Positions 1-8,670 of a stretch of 15,151 nucleotides of DNA are shown in pieces. Within the stretch, counting starts at the first letter, position 1; each line of letters starts with the position of its first letter. The notes under the pieces are model-generated. The model ran no database searches, had not been told where the DNA came from, and saw only the letters and a list, made by a program, of their open reading frames with translations. Location of the stretch: assembly GCA_017889845.1 (NCBI GenBank), contig JAGGAJ010000020.1, positions 1 through 15,151 of the forward strand, given 5' to 3'. The translations under genes and the position numbers were made by a program. Origin of the DNA: Deltaproteobacteria bacterium. GTDB taxonomy: Bacteria > Desulfobacterota > Deferrimicrobia > Deferrimicrobiales > Deferrimicrobiaceae.

Positions 1-2
1 CC

Positions 3-341
3 ATGTCGTTCCTGATGCGGATGGGCGCCAACGCAATCGCGATCCTGCTGATCGGATACCTGCTGCCGCAGGTGGCGGCCGCCGACGGGGTGATGGCCGC
101 GCTGGCCGCGGCGTTCGTCCTGGGCCTGGTCAACGCGGTCGTCCGCCCGTTGTTCGTCCTCCTGACCCTCCCCCTCACGGTGGCGACCCTCGGGATCTTC
201 CTCCTGGTGATCAACGGCCTCCTGCTGTGGCTGGTTTCGGCCGTCGTCCCGGGATTCCACGTGAACGGTTTCCTCGGCGCCGTGGCCGGCTCGGTGCTGG
301 TGTCCATCGTGTCCGGGATCCTGACGCGGGTGGTCCCTTGA
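3..341 (+). CDS. Phage-holin-4-superfamily (YvlD-like) small membrane protein
   Basis: The product is 112 residues long and almost entirely hydrophobic. It has about four membrane segments (roughly residues 9-27, 30-50, 52-80 and 87-110) separated by short loops. The pattern NAVVRPLFVLLTLPLT followed by TLGIFLLVINGLLLW and a G-F-H-V turn is typical of the phage_holin_4_2/YvlD family, whose members are about 110-120 residues and sit in the cytoplasmic membrane. The family name reflects distant similarity to holins; most members are chromosomal and their role is not established. The ATG is only 2 bases into the window, so no ribosome binding site can be inspected and an upstream start cannot be excluded, although MSFLMRMGANAIA is a natural start for the family. 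The stop overlaps the TTG start of the next gene, implying co-translation. Confidence 0.85.
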   Translation: MSFLMRMGANAIAILLIGYLLPQVAAADGVMAALAAAFVLGLVNAVVRPLFVLLTLPLTVATLGIFLLVINGLLLWLVSAVVPGFHVNGFLGAVAGSVLVSIVSGILTRVVP

Positions 342-1738
342 GCGCTGCCCTGACCTTCCTCGGGGGTGCCCGGGAGGTCACGGGTTCCTGCATCCTGGTC
401 CAGTCGGACCGGAACCGGTTCCTGGTGGACTGCGGGATGTTCCAGGGAGGAGGGGAGAGCGACCGGAAGAACCAGCGCCGCATGCCGGTGTCGCCCTCCT
501 CCATCGATTTCGTCCTCTCCACCCACGCCCACATCGATCACTCCGGCCTCCTCCCGAAACTGGTGCGGGACGGTTTCCGGGGCCCCGTGTACTGCACACC
601 CGCGACCGCGGACCTCCTGAAGGTGATGCTCCCCGACGCGGGGCACATCCAGGAGAAGGAGGCGGAGTGGGAGAGCCGGAAACGCGAGCGGGGGGGCAGG
701 AAGACGGTTGCCCCCCTGTACACGGAGGCGGACGCCATCGCCGTCGGCCCGCGCCTCCGGGCCGTCCCGTACGGGAAGGCGTTCGAGCCCGCGCACGGGA
801 TCTCCGCGACCCTGCTGGACGCGGGGCACATCCTGGGTTCCGCGATCGTCACCGTGTTCCTGCGGGACGGGGGGACGGAAAAGCGCCTGGTCTTCTCCGG
901 CGATCTCGGCCACCGGGGGCTGCCCATCGTGCGCGATCCCTCGCCGGTGGCCCGGGCCGACGCCCTCGTCATCGAGTCGACGTACGGGAACCGTCTCCAC
1001 AAGGGGATGGGGGACACCGAGGAGGAATTCGTCCGCGCCGTCCACGACACGCTGCGGCGAAAGGGCGGCAACGTGATCATCCCCGCCTTCGCGGTGGGGC
1101 GCGCGCAGGACATCCTCTACCTGCTCGCCGACCTGACCCGCCGCGGGCGCCTCTCCGGGATCACCGTCTACGTCGACTCCCCCCTGGCGGCGGAGGCGAC
1201 GCGGATCACGATGCGCCACCCCGAGTGCTTCGACGAGGCGACGAGGGAGGTCTTCGCATGGCGGGACGCGCACCCGGAGGCGATGCGGGTCGTCTTCACG
1301 CGGAGCGCCGAGGAGTCCCGGGCGCTGAACTCCCTCCACGGCGGGGCGATCATACTGGCCGGGAGCGGCATGTGCGAGGCGGGCCGGATCAAGCACCACC
1401 TCAAGCACAACCTGTGGCGGAAGGAGTCCTCCGTCATCATCGTCGGGTTCCAGGCGCAGGGGACGCTCGGCCGGAAGATCGTCGAAGGGGCGAAGCGGGT
1501 GAAGGTGCTGGGGGAGGACATCGCGGTGGCGGCCGACGTCTACACCATCGGCGGGCTGTCGGCCCACGCCGACCGGGAAGACCTCCTCGCGTGGGCGGGC
1601 CATTTCGAGGCGCCGCCCGGGACGGTGCTGGTGGCCCACGGCGAGGAGTCCGTCTCCCTCGAGTTCGCCGGGACGCTGCGGTCCCGGCTCGGGTGGACCG
1701 CCGAGGTCCCCGTCCCCGGCTCCCCCGTCATGATCTGA
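338..1738 (+). CDS. MBL-fold beta-CASP ribonuclease-type metallohydrolase
   Basis: The product is 466 residues from the TTG at 338, the normal size for bacterial beta-CASP/RNA-specificity metallo-beta-lactamases. Visible zinc-site motifs are STHAHIDH (H63, H65, D67, H68), GHILGS (H164), FSGDLG (D189) and C-terminal GLSAHAD (H410) and VAHGEE (H434). The beta-CASP segment is marked by ESTYGNRLHKG, IPAFAVGRAQD, DSPLAAEATR and GSGMCEAGRIKHHL. Family knowledge: these enzymes cut or trim RNA in the cytoplasm (CPSF-73/RNase J relatives); the substrate here is unknown. The TTG was chosen because MSAALTFLGGAREVTGS is the expected N-terminus and the codon overlaps the TGA of the upstream gene (TTGA). 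In-frame ATGs further upstream lie inside the holin-like gene and encode a non-family, arginine-rich stretch. Confidence 0.9.
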   Translation: MSAALTFLGGAREVTGSCILVQSDRNRFLVDCGMFQGGGESDRKNQRRMPVSPSSIDFVLSTHAHIDHSGLLPKLVRDGFRGPVYCTPATADLLKVMLPDAGHIQEKEAEWESRKRERGGRKTVAPLYTEADAIAVGPRLRAVPYGKAFEPAHGISATLLDAGHILGSAIVTVFLRDGGTEKRLVFSGDLGHRGLPIVRDPSPVARADALVIESTYGNRLHKGMGDTEEEFVRAVHDTLRRKGGNVIIPAFAVGRAQDILYLLADLTRRGRLSGITVYVDSPLAAEATRITMRHPECFDEATREVFAWRDAHPEAMRVVFTRSAEESRALNSLHGGAIILAGSGMCEAGRIKHHLKHNLWRKESSVIIVGFQAQGTLGRKIVEGAKRVKVLGEDIAVAADVYTIGGLSAHADREDLLAWAGHFEAPPGTVLVAHGEESVSLEFAGTLRSRLGWTAEVPVPGSPVMI

Positions 1739-1758
1739 CCGTGGTTTGAGGATCTCCA

Positions 1759-1768
1759 TTTGCGCAAA
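1759..1768. promoter_or_regulatory. 10-base perfect palindrome TTTGCGCAAA, possible operator
   Basis: TTTGCGCAAA lies 21 bases after the stop of the metallohydrolase gene and directly before the long inverted repeat upstream of the SCO gene. It is a perfect dyad in the only sizeable gap ahead of the oxidase operon, so it could be a regulator half-site pair. No matching known consensus is recognised, and a 10-base palindrome can occur by chance. Confidence 0.2.
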
Positions 1769-1891
1769 GGGCGTAGCGGGGGGTTCCTCGGAAGCGGCGT
1801 ATGGAGCGGAGGCAGAGATTGCGTCGAGCGGAATCGCAGCGAGCGGGCGAAGTTCGCGAGCGTAGCTTCCGAGGAAGCCCCCCGCGAGCCC
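1769..1891. repeat. Long imperfect inverted repeat (stem-forming intergenic element)
   Basis: The left arm at 1769-1795 and right arm at 1865-1891 are near-perfect reverse complements over about 27 bases. They share TTCCTCGGAAGC exactly, plus a GCGGGGGG block, with a one-base offset between them. The roughly 69 bases between hold a small nested hairpin (GCGAAGTTCGC at 1847-1857) and repeated GAGCG/GCGAGCG-like words. The arms themselves contain near-palindromic TTCCGAGGAA. The right arm ends three bases before the SCO gene's ribosome binding site. It may be a dispersed palindromic repeat, a transcript-stabilising stem, or an attenuator. There is no T-run after it, so a classical terminator is unlikely. 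Confidence 0.7.
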
Positions 1892-1893
1892 TT

Positions 1894-1897
1894 GGAG
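1894..1897 (+). promoter_or_regulatory. Ribosome binding site GGAG for the SCO gene
   Basis: GGAG lies 8 bases before the ATG at 1906. It fixes that codon as the start rather than the in-frame ATG at 1801, which would add 35 arginine-rich residues encoded by the inverted repeat and would bury the signal peptide. Confidence 0.7.
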
Positions 1898-1905
1898 CGA
1901 CGGTA

Positions 1906-2727
1906 ATGCCCCTCCGGTATGCCCTCCTTGGTCTCCTGCTGGTCTTACTCCCTTGCTCCGCGCGCGCCGCGGACCCGCAGGACGCGATCCTGCTGGCGGT
2001 CGGGGTGGACGAGCGTCTCGGCGGGCGGATCCCGGCGGACCTGGTCTTCACGCAGAGCACCGGGAAGAGGGTCCGGCTCGGTGACTACCTCGGCGCCGGC
2101 CCCGTGGTCCTCACGCTGAACTACTACACCTGCCCGATGCTGTGCCCCCTGACGTTCCGCAGCCTGGCCGCGACGATGGACGGGGTGAAGGGGCTCTCCC
2201 CGGCGAAGGATTACCGCGTGGTTACCGTGAGCATCAACCCGGACGAGATCCCGGAGATCGCCGCGGCGAAGGCGCGGGAAACGCACGCCCTGGTCGCGGG
2301 GCTCGACGACGCGGACGACCGGTGGCCATTCCTCTACGGGGATGCGGACAGCGTGCGGCGCCTGACCGACGCCGTCGGGTACCGGTACCGGAAGGTGGGG
2401 TCGGATTTCGCCCATCCTACGGTGGCGATCGTCCTGTCCCCCGACGGGAGGGTGTCGCGGTACCTCCACGGCATCGAGATCCCCCCGCGGGACCTGAAGC
2501 TCGCCCTGGTCGAGGCGGCGGACGGGAAAATCGGCGCATCCTCCGCCGCGAACGCGCTTCTAATGTACTGTTTCCGGTACGACCCGGCGGGAAAGAAGTA
2601 TATGCTTTATGCCCGGAACATCATGAAGGCGGCGGGGGCGGCGACCGCGGTCTTCCTGGCGGCGCTCCTCGCCGTGCTGTGGAGGCGGTACGGGGGGACT
2701 TCCGGTCCGCGATGGAAAGGAAACTGA
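1906..2727 (+). CDS. sco: SCO1/SenC/PrrC-family copper chaperone for CuA
   Basis: The product is 273 residues. An N-terminal signal peptide (residues 1-21, cut after ARA) is followed by a thioredoxin-fold SCO domain with the copper-binding CPMLC motif (C76, C80) and the partner histidine H170 in DFAHPT. A C-terminal extension containing CFRYDP (about 221-227) precedes a second hydrophobic helix (about 243-259), so the protein is probably held in the membrane with its domain in the periplasm. SCO proteins deliver or redox-prepare copper for the CuA site of oxidase subunit II. That fits, since its TGA shares a base with the ATG of the COX2 gene. LLPC in the signal region is not a good lipobox because proline precedes the cysteine. 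This is the first gene of the oxidase operon. Confidence 0.93.
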   Translation: MPLRYALLGLLLVLLPCSARAADPQDAILLAVGVDERLGGRIPADLVFTQSTGKRVRLGDYLGAGPVVLTLNYYTCPMLCPLTFRSLAATMDGVKGLSPAKDYRVVTVSINPDEIPEIAAAKARETHALVAGLDDADDRWPFLYGDADSVRRLTDAVGYRYRKVGSDFAHPTVAIVLSPDGRVSRYLHGIEIPPRDLKLALVEAADGKIGASSAANALLMYCFRYDPAGKKYMLYARNIMKAAGAATAVFLAALLAVLWRRYGGTSGPRWKGN

Positions 2728-3674
2728 TGGACAACGTTCTCGCTTTCGGCGCGGCGTCCGCGGAGGCCGGCAGGATCGACGCCGTCTTCCTCTTCATCAC
2801 CGTCATCGGCGGTTTCTTCTTCCTGCTCACCCAGGGGCTGCTGATCTATTTCGCCGTGCGGTACCGGCGGCGCAGCCCGGAGCGGGACAACGAGACGCCC
2901 GGCATCACGGGCAACCACCTCCTGGAGTTTTTCTGGATCCTGATCCCCACGCTCGTGGTGGTGGCCATCTTCTACTACGGGTGGAGGGTGTACGACGACC
3001 TGCGCGAGCCGCGCCCCGGAGCGACGGAGGTCTACGTCACCGGCAGGCAGTGGATGTGGGAGGTCAAATACCCGGACGGGCGGACGGCGCTCAACGAGAT
3101 CCGGGTGCCCCAGGGGAAGCCCGTCAAGTTCATCCTCACGGCGACCGACGTCATCCACGGATTCTACCTGCCGGATTTCCGGGTGAAGATGGACGCGATC
3201 CCGGGGCGGCTCACCAGTCTCTGGGTGCAACCGGACCGGACCGGAGAGTATACGATCTACTGCACCGTGTACTGCGGCGACGGCCACTCCAACATGAATG
3301 CCCGCCTGATCGTCATGCCCCCCGAACAGTACGTGGCGTGGGCGGCCGGGAAAGAGGAACGGGGGGAAGGCGAGGAGCAGCTGTCGCTCCACGAGCGCGG
3401 GGAGCGGATCGTGGGCAGGACGGGGTGCCTGAACTGCCACGCCGTCTCCGGGAAGGAGAAGATCGGCCCCAACTTCCACGGGGTGTACGGATCGACGGTG
3501 CCCCTTTCGGACGGTACGTCCGTGAAGGCCGACGAGGAGTATCTCCGGGAGTCGATCGTCGACCCGGGGGCCAAGGTGGTGAAGGGGTACCCGAACGTGA
3601 TGCCGACGTACAAGACCACCCTGAAGCCGGACGAGGTCCAGGCGGTGATCGAGTTCCTGAAAAAACCGGATTGA
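2727..3674 (+). CDS. coxB: Cytochrome c oxidase subunit II fused to cytochrome c (caa3 type)
   Basis: The product is 315 residues. Two N-terminal membrane helices (about 18-44 and 64-86) precede the periplasmic cupredoxin domain. CuA ligands are visible as H144 in VIHGFYLPD and C179, C183, H187 and M190 in CTVYCGDGHSNM. The aromatic electron-entry patch GRQWMWEVKYP is at about 106-116. After an E/G-rich linker (about 208-220) a cytochrome c domain follows, with heme-binding CLNCH (C234, C237, H238) and distal ligand M292 in NVMPTY. The oxidase can therefore take electrons through its own tethered cytochrome. The usual glutamate of the CuA loop (C-S-E-x-C) is valine here. The start at 2727 has AAAGGA just upstream; an in-frame ATG at 2712 would lie inside the SCO gene and lacks a better site. 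Confidence 0.96.
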   Translation: MDNVLAFGAASAEAGRIDAVFLFITVIGGFFFLLTQGLLIYFAVRYRRRSPERDNETPGITGNHLLEFFWILIPTLVVVAIFYYGWRVYDDLREPRPGATEVYVTGRQWMWEVKYPDGRTALNEIRVPQGKPVKFILTATDVIHGFYLPDFRVKMDAIPGRLTSLWVQPDRTGEYTIYCTVYCGDGHSNMNARLIVMPPEQYVAWAAGKEERGEGEEQLSLHERGERIVGRTGCLNCHAVSGKEKIGPNFHGVYGSTVPLSDGTSVKADEEYLRESIVDPGAKVVKGYPNVMPTYKTTLKPDEVQAVIEFLKKPD

Positions 3675-3687
3675 GCCGGGAGGCGGG

Positions 3688-5298
<1,611 letters not shown>

Positions 5299-5302
5299 GG
5301 CG

Positions 5303-5893
<591 letters not shown>

Positions 5894-5904
5894 GGAGGGG
5901 GAGT

Positions 5905-6183
5905 ATGAGCCACGGATCCGCCGGCTCCCGCCGGATCTATTACGGGGTGTTCGCCGCCCTGATCACCCTGACGGTCGTGACGGTCATGGTCTCGTACATC
6001 GACCTGGGGCTACTGAACGTCGCCGTGGCGCTCCTGATCGCCTCGGCGAAGGCATCGCTCGTGGCACTCTTCTTCATGCACCTCAAGGGCGAAAGCGGCC
6101 TCGTATGGGGGTTCGCCCTCGTCCCCATCTTCTTCCTCGCCCTCATCATCTTCGGGACCCTCCTCGACACGCAGTTGCGCTGA
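5905..6183 (+). CDS. coxD: Cytochrome c oxidase subunit IV (prokaryotic COX4 family)
   Basis: The product is 92 residues with three hydrophobic helices (about 13-33, 35-58 and 66-88), matching the small bacterial subunit IV of caa3 and bo3-type oxidases. The segment ASAKASLVALFFMHLKGE is characteristic of the family. Its function is structural or assembly-related and poorly defined. A strong GAGGAGGGGG ribosome binding site at 5892-5901 places the start at 5905. An in-frame ATG at 5854 lies within the COX3 gene and would add 17 residues unlike the family N-terminus. This completes the four-subunit set in the order II-I-III-IV. Confidence 0.92.
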   Translation: MSHGSAGSRRIYYGVFAALITLTVVTVMVSYIDLGLLNVAVALLIASAKASLVALFFMHLKGESGLVWGFALVPIFFLALIIFGTLLDTQLR

Positions 6184-6208
6184 TTCCCGCGTGCGGGGAT
6201 AATTCCCG
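6184..6208. other. Two mutually exclusive short hairpins before ctaA
   Basis: TTCCCG occurs at 6184-6189 and again at 6203-6208. The intervening CGGGGA at 6194-6199 can pair with either copy, giving two alternative 6-bp stems (each with one G-T pair) with loops of 4 and 3 bases. They lie directly after the subunit IV stop and 10 bases before the ctaA ribosome binding site (GAAGGGGG, 6218-6225). There is no T-run, so neither is an obvious terminator. They may slow decay or tune ctaA translation, or be chance in GC-rich DNA. Confidence 0.4.
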
Positions 6209-6232
6209 TATCCGTTCGAAGGGGGTACGCCG

Positions 6233-7108
6233 ATGCTGGGACGGGCGACCGTCGGGATTCTGTTCCTGTTGCTCGTCTGGGGAAACCTCGTGGCCGGGCT
6301 GAAGGCGGGGCTGGCGTGCCCGGACTGGCCCCTGTGCCACGGCAAGGTCCTCCCCCCCTTCCGCTGGGACATCTACATGGAGTTCCTCCACCGGGTGATC
6401 GCGGGGGTCGCGTCGCTGTTCCTGGTCGCCCTGTCGGTCCGGCGGTTCCGCAGGTACGAGGGGACGGCGCGTCTGGTGCCGTTCCTGGCCCTTCTCCTGC
6501 TGGTCGCGGCGATCGGAATGGGCGGGGCCGTCGTGCTCCTCGAGATCCCCGTCCAGCTGACCACGCTCCACTTCATGACCGGGCTCCTCGTATTCCTCCT
6601 CGCCTTCTACATGGCGACCTTCGACGGGGAGTCCGAGCCCCCCGTGTTCGCATTCCGGGGATCGGCGGCGCTGTTCCTGAGCCTGGTCGCGCTGGTCTAC
6701 TTCCAGGCCTCGCTGGGGGCGTACGTCCGGCACCTGGAAGCGGGTCTTGCGTGCCCGGACTTCCCGACGTGCCTCGGGCGCTGGGTGCCCGCCTTCCTCG
6801 GCGGGCCGGTGCTTGCGCACTATTCCCACCGCGTGGTGGGGTACCTGATCCTGCTGACCGCCGTGGCCCTGTACCTCTTCGTCCGGCGGGATCCGCGGCA
6901 GCGGGGGAACCGCGGGCTGGCCGTCGCCTTCCTCGGCCTGGTGGCGGTGCAGGTCGGCGTCGGGGCGCTGGTGGTGCTGTCGGGGCTCAACTTCCTGGCC
7001 GCGGCGCTGCACCTGGGGGTGGCGCTGGGGATGCTGTCGGTCCTCGTTCACCTCTGGGTCCAGGCGGTCCGCGCGGAGGGGGCGGCGCTATCCCTCCCGC
7101 CCGCCTGA
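6233..7108 (+). CDS. ctaA: Heme A synthase (COX15/CtaA)
   Basis: The product is 291 residues with about eight membrane helices in two related halves. Each half carries a cysteine pair in an extracytoplasmic loop (C29/C35 in CPDWPLC and C174/C180 in CPDFPTC) and two histidines that can bind heme: H53 (EFLHR, with the essential-type glutamate E50) and H113 in the first half, H199 (YSHR) and H260 in the second. The enzyme oxidises the C8 methyl of heme O to the formyl group of heme A, the cofactor of the oxidase encoded just upstream. GAAGGGGG at 6218-6225 supports the ATG at 6233. The stop overlaps the probable CTG start of ctaB, the gene for the preceding step in the pathway. Confidence 0.95.
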   Translation: MLGRATVGILFLLLVWGNLVAGLKAGLACPDWPLCHGKVLPPFRWDIYMEFLHRVIAGVASLFLVALSVRRFRRYEGTARLVPFLALLLLVAAIGMGGAVVLLEIPVQLTTLHFMTGLLVFLLAFYMATFDGESEPPVFAFRGSAALFLSLVALVYFQASLGAYVRHLEAGLACPDFPTCLGRWVPAFLGGPVLAHYSHRVVGYLILLTAVALYLFVRRDPRQRGNRGLAVAFLGLVAVQVGVGALVVLSGLNFLAAALHLGVALGMLSVLVHLWVQAVRAEGAALSLPPA

Positions 7109-8007
7109 CGCCGGAAGCCGGGAGTCCGGGGAACCGCCCGGAGCCACCCGGGAAGCCGTCCGCCGTCCTCCTGTTCAAGCCCGGCATCGTCGCCGCGGTG
7201 ACCCTCGCCGGGTTCTCCGGTATGGTCCTGGCCCGCCGCGGCCTCCCGGACCCCGGGAAGGCGATCCTCGCCCTCGCCTGCATCCTCGCCTCCGCCGGGG
7301 GATCCGCCGCCCTCAACACGGTATTCGACGCGGGGATGGACGCGAAGATGCCCCGCCTGTCCCGCCGCGCCGCCGCGCTCCGCTCTCTCGGGCGGGGGAA
7401 CGTCGCGGCGGTGGCGGTCGCCGCGATCGCCGCATCCCTCCTGTTGTCGGCCCTCTGGATCAACGGAACCGTGTCCCTGCTCCTGGCCGCCGCCGTAGCC
7501 GGGTACGCGCTCCTGTACACCCTGGTATGGAAGCGCCGGTCTCCCTACGGCACGATTCCCGGGGCGGTGCCGGGCGCCCTCCCCGTGCTGATCGGCTACG
7601 CCGCGGTGAACCCCCGTCTCGGGATGGACGGCGTCGTCCTCTTCCTGTTCCTCGTGCTGTGGCAGCCGCCCCACTTCTGGGCCCTCGCGCTGCGCCACCA
7701 GGAGGAGTACCGCGCAGCCGGCGTGCCGGTCCTCCCGGTGGCCATGGGGGAACCGTACACGAAGGTGCTGATCTTCCTCTACGCCGCCGCGCTGCCTCCC
7801 CTTTCCCTGTCCCTCTGGGCGCTGGGATACCTTTCCTCCCGGTTCGCCTGGGCGGCCCTTCTGCTGGGGGGGGCCTTCCTCGTCGCCTTCTACCGGGACA
7901 CGGTGGTCACGAAGCGGTACGGCCGGGCGTTCGCGGCCTCGATCGTCTACCTCGCGCTGGTGATGCTCGCGCTGCTGGCCGACGTCCTGGGGGTATTGGG
8001 CATCTAA
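7105..8007 (+). CDS. ctaB: Heme O synthase (protoheme IX farnesyltransferase), probable CTG start
   Basis: This UbiA-family membrane prenyltransferase adds a farnesyl group to heme B to give heme O, the substrate of CtaA. The first aspartate-rich motif is NTVFDAGMDAKM, followed by RLSRRAA. A second basic segment is KRRSPYG, and the family signature WQPPHFWALAL precedes a catalytic-type EEY and AGVPVLPV. About nine membrane helices are visible. The start is unusual: no ATG, GTG or TTG occurs in frame between ctaA's last third and LFKPGIV, which the family requires. CTG at 7105 overlaps the ctaA TGA (CTGA) and gives 300 residues, the normal length. The alternative is ATC at 7090, 7 bases after GGAGGGGG (7075-7082). 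Function is confident; the exact start is not. Confidence 0.9.
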   Translation: MTPEAGSPGNRPEPPGKPSAVLLFKPGIVAAVTLAGFSGMVLARRGLPDPGKAILALACILASAGGSAALNTVFDAGMDAKMPRLSRRAAALRSLGRGNVAAVAVAAIAASLLLSALWINGTVSLLLAAAVAGYALLYTLVWKRRSPYGTIPGAVPGALPVLIGYAAVNPRLGMDGVVLFLFLVLWQPPHFWALALRHQEEYRAAGVPVLPVAMGEPYTKVLIFLYAAALPPLSLSLWALGYLSSRFAWAALLLGGAFLVAFYRDTVVTKRYGRAFAASIVYLALVMLALLADVLGVLGI

Positions 8008-8034
8008 AGGAAAAGACGTACCCGGAGGCGACCG

Positions 8035-8646
8035 ATGAAGACGGCAATCCTTTCCATACTGATGTTCCTCCCCCTGCTGGCGGCAGCCATCCCTTCGGAA
8101 GGCGCGGAACCCGCGGCGGGCGGCAGGCAGGCGAAGGCGACATTCGCAGGGGGCTGCTTCTGGTGCATGGAGCCGCCGTATGAAAAGATCCCCGGGGTGG
8201 TGTCCGTCACCTCGGGGTACACGGGGGGGCACAAGAAAGACCCTACCTACGAGGAGGTCACATCGGGTTCCACGGGCCACGCGGAGGCGGTGCAGGTGGT
8301 CTACGACCCCGCGAAGGTTTCGTACAGGGAACTGCTCGACGTCTTCTGGCGCAACATCGACCCGACGGTTTCGGATCGGCAGTTCTGCGACGTGGGGAAC
8401 CAGTACCGCACCGCGATCTTCCATCACGACGGGGAGCAGAAGCGGGAGGCGGAGGCGTCCCGGGCGGAGCTAGAAAAGTCGAAGCCGTTCCGTGAGAAGA
8501 TCGTAACGGAGATCGTCCCGGCGGCGGAGTTCTACCCCGCCGAGGAGTACCACCAGGACTATTACCGGAAGAACCCGCTCCGGTACCAGTATTACCGGGC
8601 CGCGTGCGGCCGGGACGCCCGCCTGAAGCAGTTGTGGGGAAAATAG
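8035..8646 (+). CDS. msrA: Exported peptide-methionine (S)-S-oxide reductase MsrA
   Basis: The product is 203 residues. An N-terminal signal peptide (about 1-24, hydrophobic core ILSILMFLPLLAAA) precedes the MsrA domain. The catalytic motif is GGCFWCMEPPY with nucleophile C41. Other family marks are SGYTGG, HAEAVQVVYDP, QFCDVGNQYR (C118) and C-terminal ACGR (C191, a likely resolving cysteine). It reduces methionine-S-sulfoxide in oxidised proteins. The signal peptide places it in the periplasm or at the outer face of the membrane. GGAGG lies about 8 bases before the ATG. The gene is 27 bases after ctaB and may be read through from the oxidase operon, which would suit repair of extracytoplasmic methionines, for example heme or CuA ligands; that link is inference. 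No MsrB domain is present. Confidence 0.94.
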   Translation: MKTAILSILMFLPLLAAAIPSEGAEPAAGGRQAKATFAGGCFWCMEPPYEKIPGVVSVTSGYTGGHKKDPTYEEVTSGSTGHAEAVQVVYDPAKVSYRELLDVFWRNIDPTVSDRQFCDVGNQYRTAIFHHDGEQKREAEASRAELEKSKPFREKIVTEIVPAAEFYPAEEYHQDYYRKNPLRYQYYRAACGRDARLKQLWGK

Positions 8647-8670
8647 GGCCCCTGCGGTATCATGGGGTGC

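Noticed and set aside
227..337. Upstream in-frame ATG start for the metallohydrolase
   Set aside because: It adds arginine-rich sequence that overlaps the holin-like gene and is absent from the family; the TTG at 338 fits the N-terminus.
3..341. Holin-like gene as evidence of a prophage lysis cassette
   Set aside because: No endolysin, spanin or other phage gene is near; this family is mostly chromosomal and the name is historical.
1801..1905. Upstream ATG start for the SCO protein
   Set aside because: The extra 35 residues are encoded by the inverted repeat, are strongly basic and would precede a normal signal peptide. GGAG before 1906 decides the start.
6316..7104. Long N-terminal extension of the ctaB frame across ctaA
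   Set aside because: The extension is a proline-, glycine- and arginine-rich frame shadow of ctaA, which itself has all heme and cysteine motifs in its own frame.
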